The translations under genes were made by a program, and so were the position numbers. A DNA stretch of 64,000 nucleotides from Colimorpha sp045222795 (GTDB lineage: Bacteria > Bacteroidota > Bacteroidia > Bacteroidales > P3), in the NCBI GenBank assembly GCA_045222795.1, contig JBGUZF010000075.1, positions 1 to 64,000 on the forward strand. Reading direction: 5' to 3'. Below, piece by piece: positions 33,175 to 41,314 of the stretch (its first letter is position 1; every line of letters starts with the position of its first letter). Under the pieces are notes generated by a model, which was not told the DNA's origin, made no database searches, and saw only the letters and a list, made by a program, of their open reading frames with translations.

Positions 33175-33630
33175 TCATGCCGCCACAGTAGCGAAGCGCT
33201 CCTGGAGGATGGCGATACGCTCGAGGGCATCGGCGGGGTCGATACCGCTCACCTCGAATTCGAGACGCACCGTCCGACCGCCGTCGGAGAAAGTCATCTT
33301 GTCGGCGAGCGACTTCATGATGAAGATACCCTCACCGGAGGTCTGGTCGCTCGAGGGCAGCTGACCGAAGCGCGAAAAGTCGAACCCATTGCCTTCGTCC
33401 TTCACCTCGGCGAAGATTCCGCCGCGGCAGGTGCCGAAGGTGACGGAGACTTGCTTCTCGGCATTGGAGCCGTTGCCATGCACGATGGCATTCTCCACAG
33501 CCTGCATCACAGCCACCGACACAGCAGAGTAATAATTGCCCACGTTGCACTCGCGGCAAAAATGGAATAGACGCTCCTCGACAGAGGGCATATTGGCAAT
33601 ATCGGACTGTATAACAAACGATTCCGTCAT
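33175..33630 (-). CDS. Anti-sigma-type serine kinase / HATPase
   Basis: A 151-residue GHKL ATPase of the RsbW/SpoIIAB type. The N box AVMQAVENAIVHGNGSN, the G1 box VKDEGNGFDFS and the G2 region GEGIFIMKSLADKM are present. Such proteins bind and inhibit a sigma factor or phosphorylate an anti-sigma-factor antagonist; no antagonist (STAS) or sigma gene is adjacent, so its partner lies elsewhere. The start at 33630 is followed by the usual short N-terminal strand. It has a -7 element at 33655-33662. Confidence 0.85.
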   Translation of the reverse strand: MTESFVIQSDIANMPSVEERLFHFCRECNVGNYYSAVSVAVMQAVENAIVHGNGSNAEKQVSVTFGTCRGGIFAEVKDEGNGFDFSRFGQLPSSDQTSGEGIFIMKSLADKMTFSDGGRTVRLEFEVSGIDPADALERIAILQERFATVAA

Positions 33631-33654
33631 TGTGACACTATTGTTTTCTCGAGG

Positions 33655-33662
33655 CAAATATA
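33655..33662 (-). promoter_or_regulatory. Promoter -7 element for the anti-sigma-type gene
   Basis: TATATTTG on the minus strand, 24 bp upstream of the start codon at 33630; it fits TAnnTTTG. Confidence 0.6.
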
Positions 33663-33699
33663 CAAAAATTATCTTAAATGCGGCACGAAAAAATAAAAA

Positions 33700-36600
33700 T
33701 CACTTATAAAAGTAGTCGTTGACCTTCTCGCGGTAGTAGGGCTGCAAGGTGGGTGGCACCGTGCGGAGCTGGTCGGCGGCGGGCTTAAGCTGCTTGTTGT
33801 ATTTCTCGAGTTCTGCTGGCGAGGGTTGGCTGTAGAGGTCGCCTGCCTCGTGGCTCTCGCGGCGTTCCTCTTTCTCGCGCTGCATCTCGGCCTTCTCGTG
33901 CTGTAGCAGGCGCGTCATAATCTGTTGCTGGCGCTGGATTGTCTGCTGTGTGATGGTACGGTTCACGAGGTCCGTCTCCGTCTGCTCCATCTGACGCATC
34001 ATCTGGTCGATTTCCTTTGCCAGCTTGCGATTGCCGGCATCGCCCTCCTTCATCTCCTGACCGTATTCCTGCATCATGCGGCGTATCAACTCCTGCTGTG
34101 CGGCCATCTTGGCGAACTCCTCGCTCATCGACTGCCCCTGCCCTATCTTGTGGCGTCCGCCTTCCTTGTTGCCCTGCTTGTCGAGCTGTTTTTTCAACGC
34201 TTCCATCTGCTTGTTGAGCTCCTCCTGCATCTGGCGCATCGACTTGGGAGAAGGCTTGCCCTTGCCGGGATTGCTGCACTGGCTGTTGCTCTTGCCGGGG
34301 TTCTTGCACTGCCCTTTCTGCTTCTTCTGGTTGTTCTGACGCATCTGGTTCTGCATCTGGTCGAGACTCTCGGCGAGCACCAGCGCGAGGTTGTTGAGCG
34401 ACGTCATGCTGTACTGCATCGGGCGGGCGGCGTTGGTGTTCCTGTAGTTGCCATAGAAACTCTGGTTCATGTCTAGCAAGCCCGACAGCGACTGGCTGAT
34501 GTTGCTGTTCACAGCGCCCACCTCCTTGGTGATTGCCGACGCTACCTGAATCTGGCGGCGGGCCATAGAGCGCAGCGAATCCTCGACGTTGCGGAAGTCG
34601 TCCTTCACGCGGTTCTGGCGCGTGATGATGGTTTGATATTTCGGGTCCTGAATATATATGGAGTTGAGGTCGGAGATGAGCTCCTCCTGGTTGAACGAGA
34701 GGCGCACGAGGTTCTTCAGCAGCTGGCGCACCTGCTCGGCATCCTCGGCGAGGTCCTGCTGCTCGGCGTCGACCTGCGCTTCGGCCAGTGCCTCACTAAG
34801 TTTCTCCATATCGTCGGCAGCCTCTTTCTGCTGCTTGCCGGCATCCTTGTTCTTGCCCTTCTGCAGATTCTGCTGAGCCTCCTGCTGGTGTTGCTCCACC
34901 TGCTTCTCGAGCTCCTCGGGCACCTTGAAATCGGTGCTGGGGTCGAGGTCCTTGTAGTCCTTCTTTATCTGGTCGATATCCTGTTTCAGCTGCTGGAAGC
35001 GGTCGTTGAGCTCCTGCTGCTTCTGCTGCAGCTCTTCCTTGTCTTTCTTGGCAGACGAGGACGTCTGCGTTCCCAGGTCGCGCTGTTCCTCGGCCAGCTT
35101 GTCCATCTTCTGAATGGTCTGCTCCACCTTCTTCTCAATCTCGAGGCGCTTCATAAGCTCGATGTTCTGGTCGAGCTGACGCTCCAACTCGGCGTTGTCG
35201 AGCTTTATCTTCTCAAGCTCCTGCTGCACCTTCTGCTTGTCCATCTCCTTCATCAGGCGGTCGATCTCGGCCATCGTCTCCTTCATCTTCTCGTCCATCA
35301 CCTCGTTCATCAGACGGTCGAGCTCGCGCTGCTTCTCCATCAGCTGCTCACTCTGCTCGCGGTATTTCTGCTCCAGACGGTTGTTCTCCTGAATCTGCTT
35401 CTGCATCTGCTGCATCATGGCCTTCACCTGCTTCTGCTTCTCCGCAATCTGCTCCAGGTCTTTCTTGTCCTGCCAGTTCAGCTCTTTCTTGTCCACCAGC
35501 CTCTTCATCATCTCGTTAATCTCCTCCTGCAGCTTCTGCAGTTCGCTCATCTGTGTGTCGGCGCTCTGACGCACCTCTGTGCTGCTCTGCGCCAGCATCT
35601 GGTCGAGTTCGTCGGCGGTGGGAATCTTTATCTCGAACACCTGCGAGCGCGCCGTCTTGGGCCCGTGTATGGCGTCGTTGTCCGACACCTCAAACCAGTA
35701 GTTCAGCTCGTCGCCCGGAGCGAGGACAAGCTCGGCGGTGTTGAACGAGAAGTAGAACTCCTGGCTGGCCTCGCCGTTAAGGCCAATTTCAGCCTCGCTG
35801 ACGGCATTTCTGATCGTGTCGGCAGCATTAGTGGTCTTATGGACAAAAACGAGCTTAGAGAAGCCATAATCGTCCTTTATGCGGCCGCGAAACAGACGGC
35901 GGTCGGGATGCAGCGAGTCGACGAGTTCCTCGACGGCAATCATGGGCAGCGCATCGGTGATGGCCGAAAGGGCGTAGCGCAGCGTGTCGGAAGAATGAGG
36001 AGTGAGAAATGAAGAATGAGGAATGTTGCTGACGCAGAAAGAATATTCCATATTGTCCATCACGCGGCGGTTCACCTCCACACGGCCGTTGCCGTCCGTT
36101 GGAAGTGAAAAGTGAGAAGTGAGAAGTGAGAAATGCAGGCTGTCGGCATCGCGCGTCTGAAAGAGCCAGCGCACCACTGTACCTTCGGGCACCGCAGCGT
36201 CGCCGATGTCCACCAGCGTCTCGTTCTTGCGACCTGTGTAGGGCGGATAAGACAGCACCATGCGGAACGACACCACCTGAGGGTTGGGCAACATGCGCAG
36301 CACGTGACCGCCGTCGACCACACCAGCGGCCTCGAGCGAGAACTCCTGCGTGCGGTTAACCTGCTTGAAGGTATACTGGAAGAAGGTAGGGGAGACCTTG
36401 CTCATCTTAAAGCGGCGCCCCTCGACGTTGATGAAAGCCTCGTTGGGCAGCGCCTCGCCGTCGACCTTCACGTCGAGCTGGAAGTCGTGGCCGGGCCACA
36501 CCGACAAGTCCTGCTGCTGTATCTCGAAGCGGAACGGCGCGGGACGCTCATAGACGGTATTGTAGTTGACGATGCGCTTCGACGGCTCGGTCACCGTCTG

Positions 36601-37128
36601 CGGCGACACCAGCAGCAGCACCAGCAAGAGCAGCAGCGGCGGCAAAGCATATTTCAGGTAGCGGCGGTTGCCCTTGAGGTCTATGGCGTTGAGGAACGGC
36701 ACGGGTCGCAGCTGCGCCGTCTTCTGCTCAACGGCGGCAAGCAGCAGATCGTTCTCCGCCATCTGTCCTCCGCTCTCCGATTCCATCAGCTGCAAGAGGT
36801 TGAGCAGCTTGTCGCTCACCTCGGGGAAATGCTTTCCTATAATGCGTGCAGCCTCGTTGTGCGAGATACGCTTGCCGAGACCGTGCATTTTCAGCAGCGG
36901 ACGCACCACAAACCACGCCAGCACCACCGCTACGGCGGCTATGCCGAACCAGAAAATGAGTCCGCGGGCGAGGCTCGACAGCCAGCCGAAATGCTCCAAA
37001 AGGACTGCCGCCAGGAAGAGCGTCAGCACTATGCCGACGGCATACAACACGCCCTTAATCAGGAGGTTCTTGTAGTACTTCCTGATGAACGCGTCGAGCG
37101 CCTGTAGTATGTCCTGCTGCTGTTGCAT
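33700..37128 (-). CDS. DUF4175 family membrane protein with long coiled coil
   Basis: A 1142-residue protein of the DUF4175 type. Two transmembrane segments lie at about residues 28-50 and 55-80, a third hydrophobic segment (LPPLLLLLVLLLVSPQ) at about 160, then a periplasmic beta-rich region and about 550 residues of Gln/Glu/Lys/Met-rich coiled coil (about 510-1090). The middle region includes two in-frame inserts encoded by 7-nt repeats (HFSLLTSHFSLPT and NIPHSSFLTPHSS). Function is unknown; DUF4175 proteins are envelope proteins of Bacteroidota and Alphaproteobacteria. The start at 37128 is set by a -7 element at 37147-37154. Confidence 0.82.
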   Translation of the reverse strand: MQQQQDILQALDAFIRKYYKNLLIKGVLYAVGIVLTLFLAAVLLEHFGWLSSLARGLIFWFGIAAVAVVLAWFVVRPLLKMHGLGKRISHNEAARIIGKHFPEVSDKLLNLLQLMESESGGQMAENDLLLAAVEQKTAQLRPVPFLNAIDLKGNRRYLKYALPPLLLLLVLLLVSPQTVTEPSKRIVNYNTVYERPAPFRFEIQQQDLSVWPGHDFQLDVKVDGEALPNEAFINVEGRRFKMSKVSPTFFQYTFKQVNRTQEFSLEAAGVVDGGHVLRMLPNPQVVSFRMVLSYPPYTGRKNETLVDIGDAAVPEGTVVRWLFQTRDADSLHFSLLTSHFSLPTDGNGRVEVNRRVMDNMEYSFCVSNIPHSSFLTPHSSDTLRYALSAITDALPMIAVEELVDSLHPDRRLFRGRIKDDYGFSKLVFVHKTTNAADTIRNAVSEAEIGLNGEASQEFYFSFNTAELVLAPGDELNYWFEVSDNDAIHGPKTARSQVFEIKIPTADELDQMLAQSSTEVRQSADTQMSELQKLQEEINEMMKRLVDKKELNWQDKKDLEQIAEKQKQVKAMMQQMQKQIQENNRLEQKYREQSEQLMEKQRELDRLMNEVMDEKMKETMAEIDRLMKEMDKQKVQQELEKIKLDNAELERQLDQNIELMKRLEIEKKVEQTIQKMDKLAEEQRDLGTQTSSSAKKDKEELQQKQQELNDRFQQLKQDIDQIKKDYKDLDPSTDFKVPEELEKQVEQHQQEAQQNLQKGKNKDAGKQQKEAADDMEKLSEALAEAQVDAEQQDLAEDAEQVRQLLKNLVRLSFNQEELISDLNSIYIQDPKYQTIITRQNRVKDDFRNVEDSLRSMARRQIQVASAITKEVGAVNSNISQSLSGLLDMNQSFYGNYRNTNAARPMQYSMTSLNNLALVLAESLDQMQNQMRQNNQKKQKGQCKNPGKSNSQCSNPGKGKPSPKSMRQMQEELNKQMEALKKQLDKQGNKEGGRHKIGQGQSMSEEFAKMAAQQELIRRMMQEYGQEMKEGDAGNRKLAKEIDQMMRQMEQTETDLVNRTITQQTIQRQQQIMTRLLQHEKAEMQREKEERRESHEAGDLYSQPSPAELEKYNKQLKPAADQLRTVPPTLQPYYREKVNDYFYK
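35990..36024 (-). repeat. Heptanucleotide repeat 1 inside the DUF4175 gene
   Basis: Five exact-length 7-nt units, GAAGAAT, GAGGAGT, GAGAAAT, GAAGAAT, GAGGAAT, within the reading frame. They encode the Ser/His/Pro-rich segment near residue 380. Confidence 0.85.
36101..36135 (-). repeat. Heptanucleotide repeat 2 inside the DUF4175 gene
   Basis: Five 7-nt units, GGAAGTG, AAAAGTG, AGAAGTG, AGAAGTG, AGAAATG, about 80 bp from the first array and encoding the SLHFSLLTSHFSLPT segment. Confidence 0.85.
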
Positions 37129-37146
37129 CGTCGTGAAAACAAACTG

Positions 37147-37154
37147 CAAAAATA
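37147..37154 (-). promoter_or_regulatory. Promoter -7 element for the DUF4175 gene
   Basis: TATTTTTG on the minus strand, 18 bp upstream of the start at 37128. It rules out the in-frame codon at 37149. Confidence 0.65.
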
Positions 37155-37534
37155 CGAATAAATTCTAATATATGCGGATTGTTCTTTATAAACGGCGAAT
37201 TTTACGACCCCCAACGGGGTGATGAACACCGCTGAAATAATTCAAATGTAGTGAATAATTAACTCGAAATTCATACAGCGCAAAATTATAGGCGAATTAC
37301 TCGAAAACTCCACAATGTTGCCTATATTAATTCGTTAAATTCGAGTAATTCGCCGTTATTCTAAGTTATACATATAATTCAGGTGTATTATTGTCTTTTT
37401 CTTATAAACGGCGAATTTAACGAATTACGCGAATTTGCTGCCGCAGGTCAATTTTAAACGAATTACTCGAAAGCTTGCGCGTTCACCTATAGGCGTATTA
37501 TTCGAGTAATTCGCCGTTATTCTAAAATTCTTCG

Positions 37535-37542
37535 TATCTTTG
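37535..37542 (+). promoter_or_regulatory. Promoter -7 element for the SDR gene
   Basis: TATCTTTG, 19 bp before the ATG at 37562, just after the second MITE-like unit. Confidence 0.7.
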
Positions 37543-37561
37543 CAAAAAATTTGAAGCAGTT

Positions 37562-38365
37562 ATGGAGCAACAGGTAATCATCATCACCGGCGCCTCGTCG
37601 GGCTTCGGCAAGGCAACCGCCGAGATGCTTTCACGGAAAGGACACACCGTCTACGGCCTCTGCCGCCGCGTGCTCGCGGAGAGCAATATTAAATACTGTC
37701 AATGTGATGTTCGAGATCGTGAGCAGATAGCCGCCGTTGTGGCACAGATAGTGGCCGAGCAGGGCAGGGTGGATGTGCTAATAAACAACGCCGGTATGGG
37801 CATCGGCGGAGCGTTGGAGCTGGCCACCGAGGAGGAGATAGACCTCCAGATGGGCACCAACTTCATGGGCTGCGTCAACATGTGCCAGGCTGTGCTGCCC
37901 TACATGCGCAAAGCCCGCAAGGGTAAGATTATCAACCTCAGCTCCATCGGCGGTATCATGGGCTTGCCTTACCAAGGCTTCTACTCTGCCTCCAAGTTTG
38001 CCATCGAGGGTTTCACCGAGGCACTCGCCGCTGAGGTCACGGGCTTCGGTATCCGCGTCTGCATGGTAGAGCCGGGCGACTTCGCCACGGGCTTCACGGG
38101 CAGTCGCAAGAACAGCCAAGCGACGATGGACGACCCCGACTACGGCCCCATCTTCAAGCGCTCGCTGGCCATCATCGAGAAAGAGGAGAACGGCGGCCTG
38201 CAGCCCGAAGTGCTCGCCCGCCGCATCGTCAAGCTCGTCGAGCAGAAGAAGCCGCCCCTGCGCAACGTGGTGGCCAACCTCGAGCAGTGGCTCTCCACCG
38301 TCATCAAACGCATCCTGACGGGAAATCAAATGGTGGGAATACTCCGCAACTACTACAAATCTTAG
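37562..38365 (+). CDS. Short-chain dehydrogenase/reductase
   Basis: A 267-residue classical SDR oxidoreductase. The N-terminal TGASSGFGKATAEML is the nucleotide-binding TGxxxGxG motif, NNAGMG follows, and YSASKFAIEG holds the catalytic Tyr and Lys with Ser in NLSSIGG. The cofactor is NAD or NADP; Arg residues after the second strand (CRRVL) hint at NADP. Substrate unknown. It has its own promoter. Its stop codon overlaps tail-to-tail with the gene on the opposite strand by 4 bp. Confidence 0.9.
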   Translation: MEQQVIIITGASSGFGKATAEMLSRKGHTVYGLCRRVLAESNIKYCQCDVRDREQIAAVVAQIVAEQGRVDVLINNAGMGIGGALELATEEEIDLQMGTNFMGCVNMCQAVLPYMRKARKGKIINLSSIGGIMGLPYQGFYSASKFAIEGFTEALAAEVTGFGIRVCMVEPGDFATGFTGSRKNSQATMDDPDYGPIFKRSLAIIEKEENGGLQPEVLARRIVKLVEQKKPPLRNVVANLEQWLSTVIKRILTGNQMVGILRNYYKS

Positions 38366-39024
38366 AATTTAAGACCCAAAAACCAAACATTGTAATCGGC
38401 GGCGGTGCTGTCGGACGCAGGGTGGTAAACTTCGGGGTATACCAACTCGAAGGGGGAGGTGATATTGTAGCCCATCTTCCTGAGTTTATAGAAGAGCTTG
38501 TAGCGTCTGTACCAAAAACTTATATCGGGATCCTCGAAGGAGTCCATCCGACCGCTGAAGTTCCACAACCTTGGGTCATTGGGGTCGGTGATGAGCAGGC
38601 CCATCTTGGCCAGCAAGGAGTGCCTGTGCGAATTGATTAGCACTGGCTTAAGGTATCTTATCTTTCCATCAACAAGTGGCGGCGGTGCATCGTTGCCGTC
38701 GTCGGCCGGCGGCATCACCACGCTGCGCACCCATGTGTCGCGCTCCAGTTGCAGGCCATAGTAGCGCATCAGCGTGTCTCCGAACTGCGTGACGAGAAAG
38801 GTATAGCTGCCGGGCGGCACATTCTTCATATTGTAGTTGCCCGCATAGTCGCTGTAGGCTTCAGCCATACTTATCTTTCCTTGCAGCAACTGCACACGGC
38901 ACAGCGGCAGCACATTGCCGTCGGCACCGTTCACCACAGTACCCGCAACATGCAGCATGTCCTGCGCCCGCACTTTACCCAACGGCAACAACAAAACTAG
39001 CAACACAATAACCCAATGTCTCAT
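38362..39024 (-). CDS. Secreted protein with carboxypeptidase-regulatory-like domain
   Basis: A 220-residue protein with signal peptide MRHWVIVLLVLLLPLGKVRAQ. Residues about 24-105 form a CarboxypepD_reg-like beta domain (VAGTVVNGADGNVLPLCRVQLLQG ... YSDYAGNYNMKNVPPGSYTFLVTQFGD), as in TonB-linked outer-membrane proteins of Bacteroidota. The C-terminal half is polar and aromatic with no known motif. It lies 11 bp downstream of the sigma/membrane fusion gene, so it is probably in its operon and a possible envelope partner. The start at 39024 is set by the signal peptide. Confidence 0.75.
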   Translation of the reverse strand: MRHWVIVLLVLLLPLGKVRAQDMLHVAGTVVNGADGNVLPLCRVQLLQGKISMAEAYSDYAGNYNMKNVPPGSYTFLVTQFGDTLMRYYGLQLERDTWVRSVVMPPADDGNDAPPPLVDGKIRYLKPVLINSHRHSLLAKMGLLITDPNDPRLWNFSGRMDSFEDPDISFWYRRYKLFYKLRKMGYNITSPFELVYPEVYHPASDSTAADYNVWFLGLKF

Positions 39025-39035
39025 ATCCCTTTCAT

Positions 39036-40019
39036 TTACAGCGTAAGGTCGAAAAACAACGTATCGCCAATCTGTATCTCGTAAGTCCTGCGGCCTTTCA
39101 TGAAGAAATCGTCGTAGGGGAACAGGTGGAACACACCTATGCCGTAGCACTCCTGCGAAGCCAACGTTGGACCATAGCAACTACGGATGGTGAGCCGCTC
39201 GCCTTGCAAACCTGTGACAATGACCGTAGAACCAGTAACAGATATCGTCACACGCTGCTTCAGCGGCAGCGACGACGGCAGCGTATCGGCATACGACGGC
39301 AGGAAGGCCGGCAGCCTCTCCGGCAGCGGTATCGGCTGGCGCAACGGCGTGGGCATAACTGTGTCTAACGGCATATCTACCGCCGCCGTATCGGCCTCCT
39401 TCGTGGTCCGTTCAGGCTCCTGGCTCTGCTGCACTGGCTTTGCCTCTTCGGAAGGTTCCGCACGGTGAAAAACTGCCCTATTCCACTGCGGTACTACGGC
39501 GATGGCTATGCCCGAAGCCACAGCGACAAGCAGCAGCACAACCAAAACGCTGCGCATTTTTTGCAAGGCACGGTGCCACCGCTGGTAGACGGCATCGCGC
39601 GTAAGGCCGAGGGTCTCGGCAATCTCGTCGGCGCGGTAGCCCTCGAGATGCAGCCTCACCAGCCGCTGGTCGTCGAGGTTCAAGACCGCCATCAGATGCT
39701 CTATTTCCTCCTTCTCCTGCACCGAATCGTCGGCCGCGAGAGTTTCCACCACCAGGGCCGTCAAAGGCTGTTGAAGGGGCCCCTGGAGGCGTCGCTGCAG
39801 GTCGAGCGATGAGCGGCACTGCCAGTACACCCACGAGCGCTCCTCGCCGGGGGTGGCATATACGCGCAAAGTATCGAAATGGAGCCACATGGCAATGGAA
39901 ACCTCCTGCACCAAATCATTGCAGCGGGCCCAGTTGCCTTTGGCCGACATCCAGCACATGCGCCACACCATCAAACGGTGGCGGCGCAGCAACTTCGTGT
40001 ATGCACTTTGGCGGTCCAT
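39036..40019 (-). CDS. ECF sigma factor fused to a membrane and periplasmic region
   Basis: A 327-residue fusion. Residues 1-70 resemble sigma region 2 (LVQEVSIAMWLHFDTL) and about 110-155 region 4 (LDDQRLVRLHLEGYRADEIAETLGLTRDAVYQRWHRALQKM), i.e. an ECF sigma-70 factor. Directly after region 4 comes a transmembrane span (VLVVLLLVAVASGIAIAVV, about 157-176), a Pro/Glu-rich linker and a C-terminal beta domain (VTISVTGSTVIVTGLQGERL). It would be a membrane-tethered sigma factor with a periplasmic sensor in one chain, released by proteolysis or acting at the membrane. The second locus (41315-42896) has the same order of parts in two overlapping genes. No frameshift is seen at the junction. Confidence 0.8.
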   Translation of the reverse strand: MDRQSAYTKLLRRHRLMVWRMCWMSAKGNWARCNDLVQEVSIAMWLHFDTLRVYATPGEERSWVYWQCRSSLDLQRRLQGPLQQPLTALVVETLAADDSVQEKEEIEHLMAVLNLDDQRLVRLHLEGYRADEIAETLGLTRDAVYQRWHRALQKMRSVLVVLLLVAVASGIAIAVVPQWNRAVFHRAEPSEEAKPVQQSQEPERTTKEADTAAVDMPLDTVMPTPLRQPIPLPERLPAFLPSYADTLPSSLPLKQRVTISVTGSTVIVTGLQGERLTIRSCYGPTLASQECYGIGVFHLFPYDDFFMKGRRTYEIQIGDTLFFDLTL

Positions 40020-40023
40020 TTAC

Positions 40024-40056
40024 AATATAATACACCTCCGACGACCAAAATCTGAC
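40024..40056 (-). promoter_or_regulatory. Shared sigma-locus motif, copy 1
   Basis: On the minus strand GTCAGATTTT (40047-40056), 14 bp, TATTATATT (40024-40032), ending 4 bp before the ATG of the sigma fusion. Same sequence and spacing as copies 2 and 3. A housekeeping-like TATTTTTG lies just upstream. Confidence 0.7.
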
Positions 40057-40191
40057 ATCGGGGGTGCAAAAATACGAAAAAAATGCATTTTGACCCTTAA
40101 ATAAGCACTATACCCTGCACATTTACAGCATGTTAAGCCACAAACCGACGGCTAACAGGCTGTATATCAAGACCAAGAAGCCACCCACTTC

Positions 40192-40224
40192 ACATCAACT
40201 ACACATCAACTACACACCAACTAC
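40192..40224. repeat. Tandem 11-bp repeat ACATCAACTAC
   Basis: Three units; the third has one substitution. 33 bp in total, intergenic. Confidence 0.85.
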
Positions 40225-40251
40225 ACTCATCGGTGGGGGTAGGTCGGAAGA

Positions 40252-40284
40252 GACTCGGAGGTGACTCGGAGGTGACTCGGAGGT
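40252..40284. repeat. Tandem 11-bp repeat GACTCGGAGGT
   Basis: Three identical units immediately followed by GGAGGGG. It is GC-rich, unlike the array 28 bp to its left, but has the same unit length. Confidence 0.88.
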
Positions 40285-40401
40285 GGAGGGGTCTAAGGCT
40301 TGATTTACAGACTATTATATTGCAACTTTTCGCGTATCTCATTGGAAACGTGATGGGTATGAAGTCCTTTCGGCGACAAAAAACAGTTTTTTCACCTCAT
40401 C

Positions 40402-40434
40402 GTCAGATTTTGGTCAAAAGATGGGTATTATATT
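40402..40434 (+). promoter_or_regulatory. Shared sigma-locus motif, copy 3
   Basis: GTCAGATTTT (40402-40411), 14 bp, TATTATATT (40426-40434). The second part overlaps TATATTTG, a housekeeping -7 element, so transcription could start near 40441 with a leader of about 25 nt to the ATG at 40465. Confidence 0.7.
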
Positions 40435-40464
40435 TGTAGGACATCGACCTTAATAAACAACATT

Positions 40465-40875
40465 ATGAAAAAGACACAATTAATCGTTACGGCGGCAATT
40501 GCCGCTATGGCACTGGCCTTTGCGGCCTGCGAGAAAGAGTCGGAGGTGGTTCCTACCCCAGAGACAACATCTAATCCACTTGTCGGAACCTCTTGGCTTT
40601 ATCATCACGACACTATCATCATGGGCATCCACGTGGTGCAGGAGACGCGTCTTGCTTTTCTTACTGACACCACAGGAGAAGACTACATTGGCGGAGAGGA
40701 CTCATATTCCTCTTGGTGGGACACCACATATCATTTCAAGTATGTTTTCCACCACGAGGTGAACGGAGTGGAACTTTACGAAGACAATTCGCACATACCC
40801 AGCTATTTCCGCTACTATCCTGAAGACAAAATTCTGACACAACAAGGAACGGTGTTTCATTTAATTGAAGAATAA
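40465..40875 (+). CDS. Small lipoprotein, paralogue 1
   Basis: A 136-residue lipoprotein: MKKTQLIVTAAIAAMALAFAAC with lipobox FAAC. After the Cys it reads EKESEVVPTPETTSNPLVGTSW, almost the same as the downstream gene, followed by a probable small beta-barrel with Thr/Tyr-rich strands. Function unknown. It is expressed from the shared sigma motif (copy 3), so it is a candidate target of one or both sigma factors. Size and pattern recall lipocalin-like DUF lipoproteins of Bacteroidota, but I cannot place it. Confidence 0.72.
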   Translation: MKKTQLIVTAAIAAMALAFAACEKESEVVPTPETTSNPLVGTSWLYHHDTIIMGIHVVQETRLAFLTDTTGEDYIGGEDSYSSWWDTTYHFKYVFHHEVNGVELYEDNSHIPSYFRYYPEDKILTQQGTVFHLIEE

Positions 40876-40893
40876 ATGAAAGGAGTTATTACC

Positions 40894-41310
40894 ATGAAAA
40901 TCATACGTCTATTCACATTGCTGGCCATCATGGCTTCGCTATCGGCCTGCGAGAAACCTGCAGTAACCCCCGAAACTACCCACAATCCCCTGAAAGGCAC
41001 CGTATGGGAGACCTCACGGTATGAAACACCAGGCGGTGAGTTTGATTCTTATACCGACCGACTGTTGTTCAAGACCGATACGACGGGCGAAATAGTCTCT
41101 ATTGTCAGTACCGTCTATTACTATGGCAACAACCCTGGAACCATGTGGGATACAACCGTGGCCATGACCTACAGACTCGACACCGTGAACAAAGAATTAT
41201 ATGTTTATTCCGATTATTCTGGTAATCCTGGCCATTTGAAGTATAGTCTCGATGACGAGACAATGACTGTTGTCGGCAACGAACAAATGGTCTATGTCCG
41301 CGTGATGTAG
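40894..41310 (+). CDS. Small lipoprotein, paralogue 2
   Basis: A 138-residue lipoprotein: MKIIRLFTLLAIMASLSAC with lipobox LSAC, then EKPAVTPETTHNPLKGTVWETS. It shares the PETTxNPLxGTxW segment with the preceding gene, so the two are tandem duplicates. The start at 40894 is chosen over an ATG at 40876 directly after the upstream TAA, because AAGGAG lies 8 bp before it and the signal peptide begins there. The mature part has 6-8 likely beta-strands (DRLLFKTDTTGEIVSI; MTYRLDTVNKELYVYS). It is convergent with the LRR/anti-sigma-like gene. Confidence 0.72.
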   Translation: MKIIRLFTLLAIMASLSACEKPAVTPETTHNPLKGTVWETSRYETPGGEFDSYTDRLLFKTDTTGEIVSIVSTVYYYGNNPGTMWDTTVAMTYRLDTVNKELYVYSDYSGNPGHLKYSLDDETMTVVGNEQMVYVRVM

Positions 41311-41314
41311 ACCG

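Larger units (their letters stand above)
37129..37561. repeat. Gap with two copies of a MITE-like repeat
   Basis: No gene. Two related units are present. Unit 1 spans 37186-37364 and unit 2 spans 37402-37525. Each starts with TTATAAACGGCGAATTT (identical at 37186 and 37402) and ends with the same 25 bp (37340-37364 and 37501-37525), which contains AATTCGCCGTT, the reverse complement of AACGGCGAATT near the start. Each also has an internal CGAATTACTCGAAA. The units therefore have inverted ends and could be non-autonomous mobile elements or structured RNA. The promoters of the flanking genes lie at the two edges. Confidence 0.75.
40020..40464. other. Intergenic region with shared motif and 11-bp arrays
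   Basis: No gene. From left to right it holds the shared GTCAGATTTT-N14-TATTATATT motif for the sigma fusion on the minus strand (40024-40056), a stretch I cannot assign (40060-40190), three units of ACATCAACTAC (40192-40224), three units of GACTCGGAGGT (40252-40284), an unassigned stretch, and the plus-strand copy of the shared motif (40402-40434) serving the lipoprotein pair. Confidence 0.8.

Noticed and set aside
34633..36012. Long plus-strand open frame of 459 codons opposite the DUF4175 coiled coil
   Set aside because: It is a Leu-rich antisense shadow of Gln/Glu/Lys codons; no promoter or start context, and the minus-strand gene is well supported.
37186..37525. Possible CRISPR array
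   Set aside because: Only two units of unequal length with inverted ends; no regular spacers and no cas genes.
40233..40439. 68-codon plus-strand frame between the sigma and lipoprotein genes
   Set aside because: It runs through 11-bp arrays and the shared promoter motif; no coding signal.
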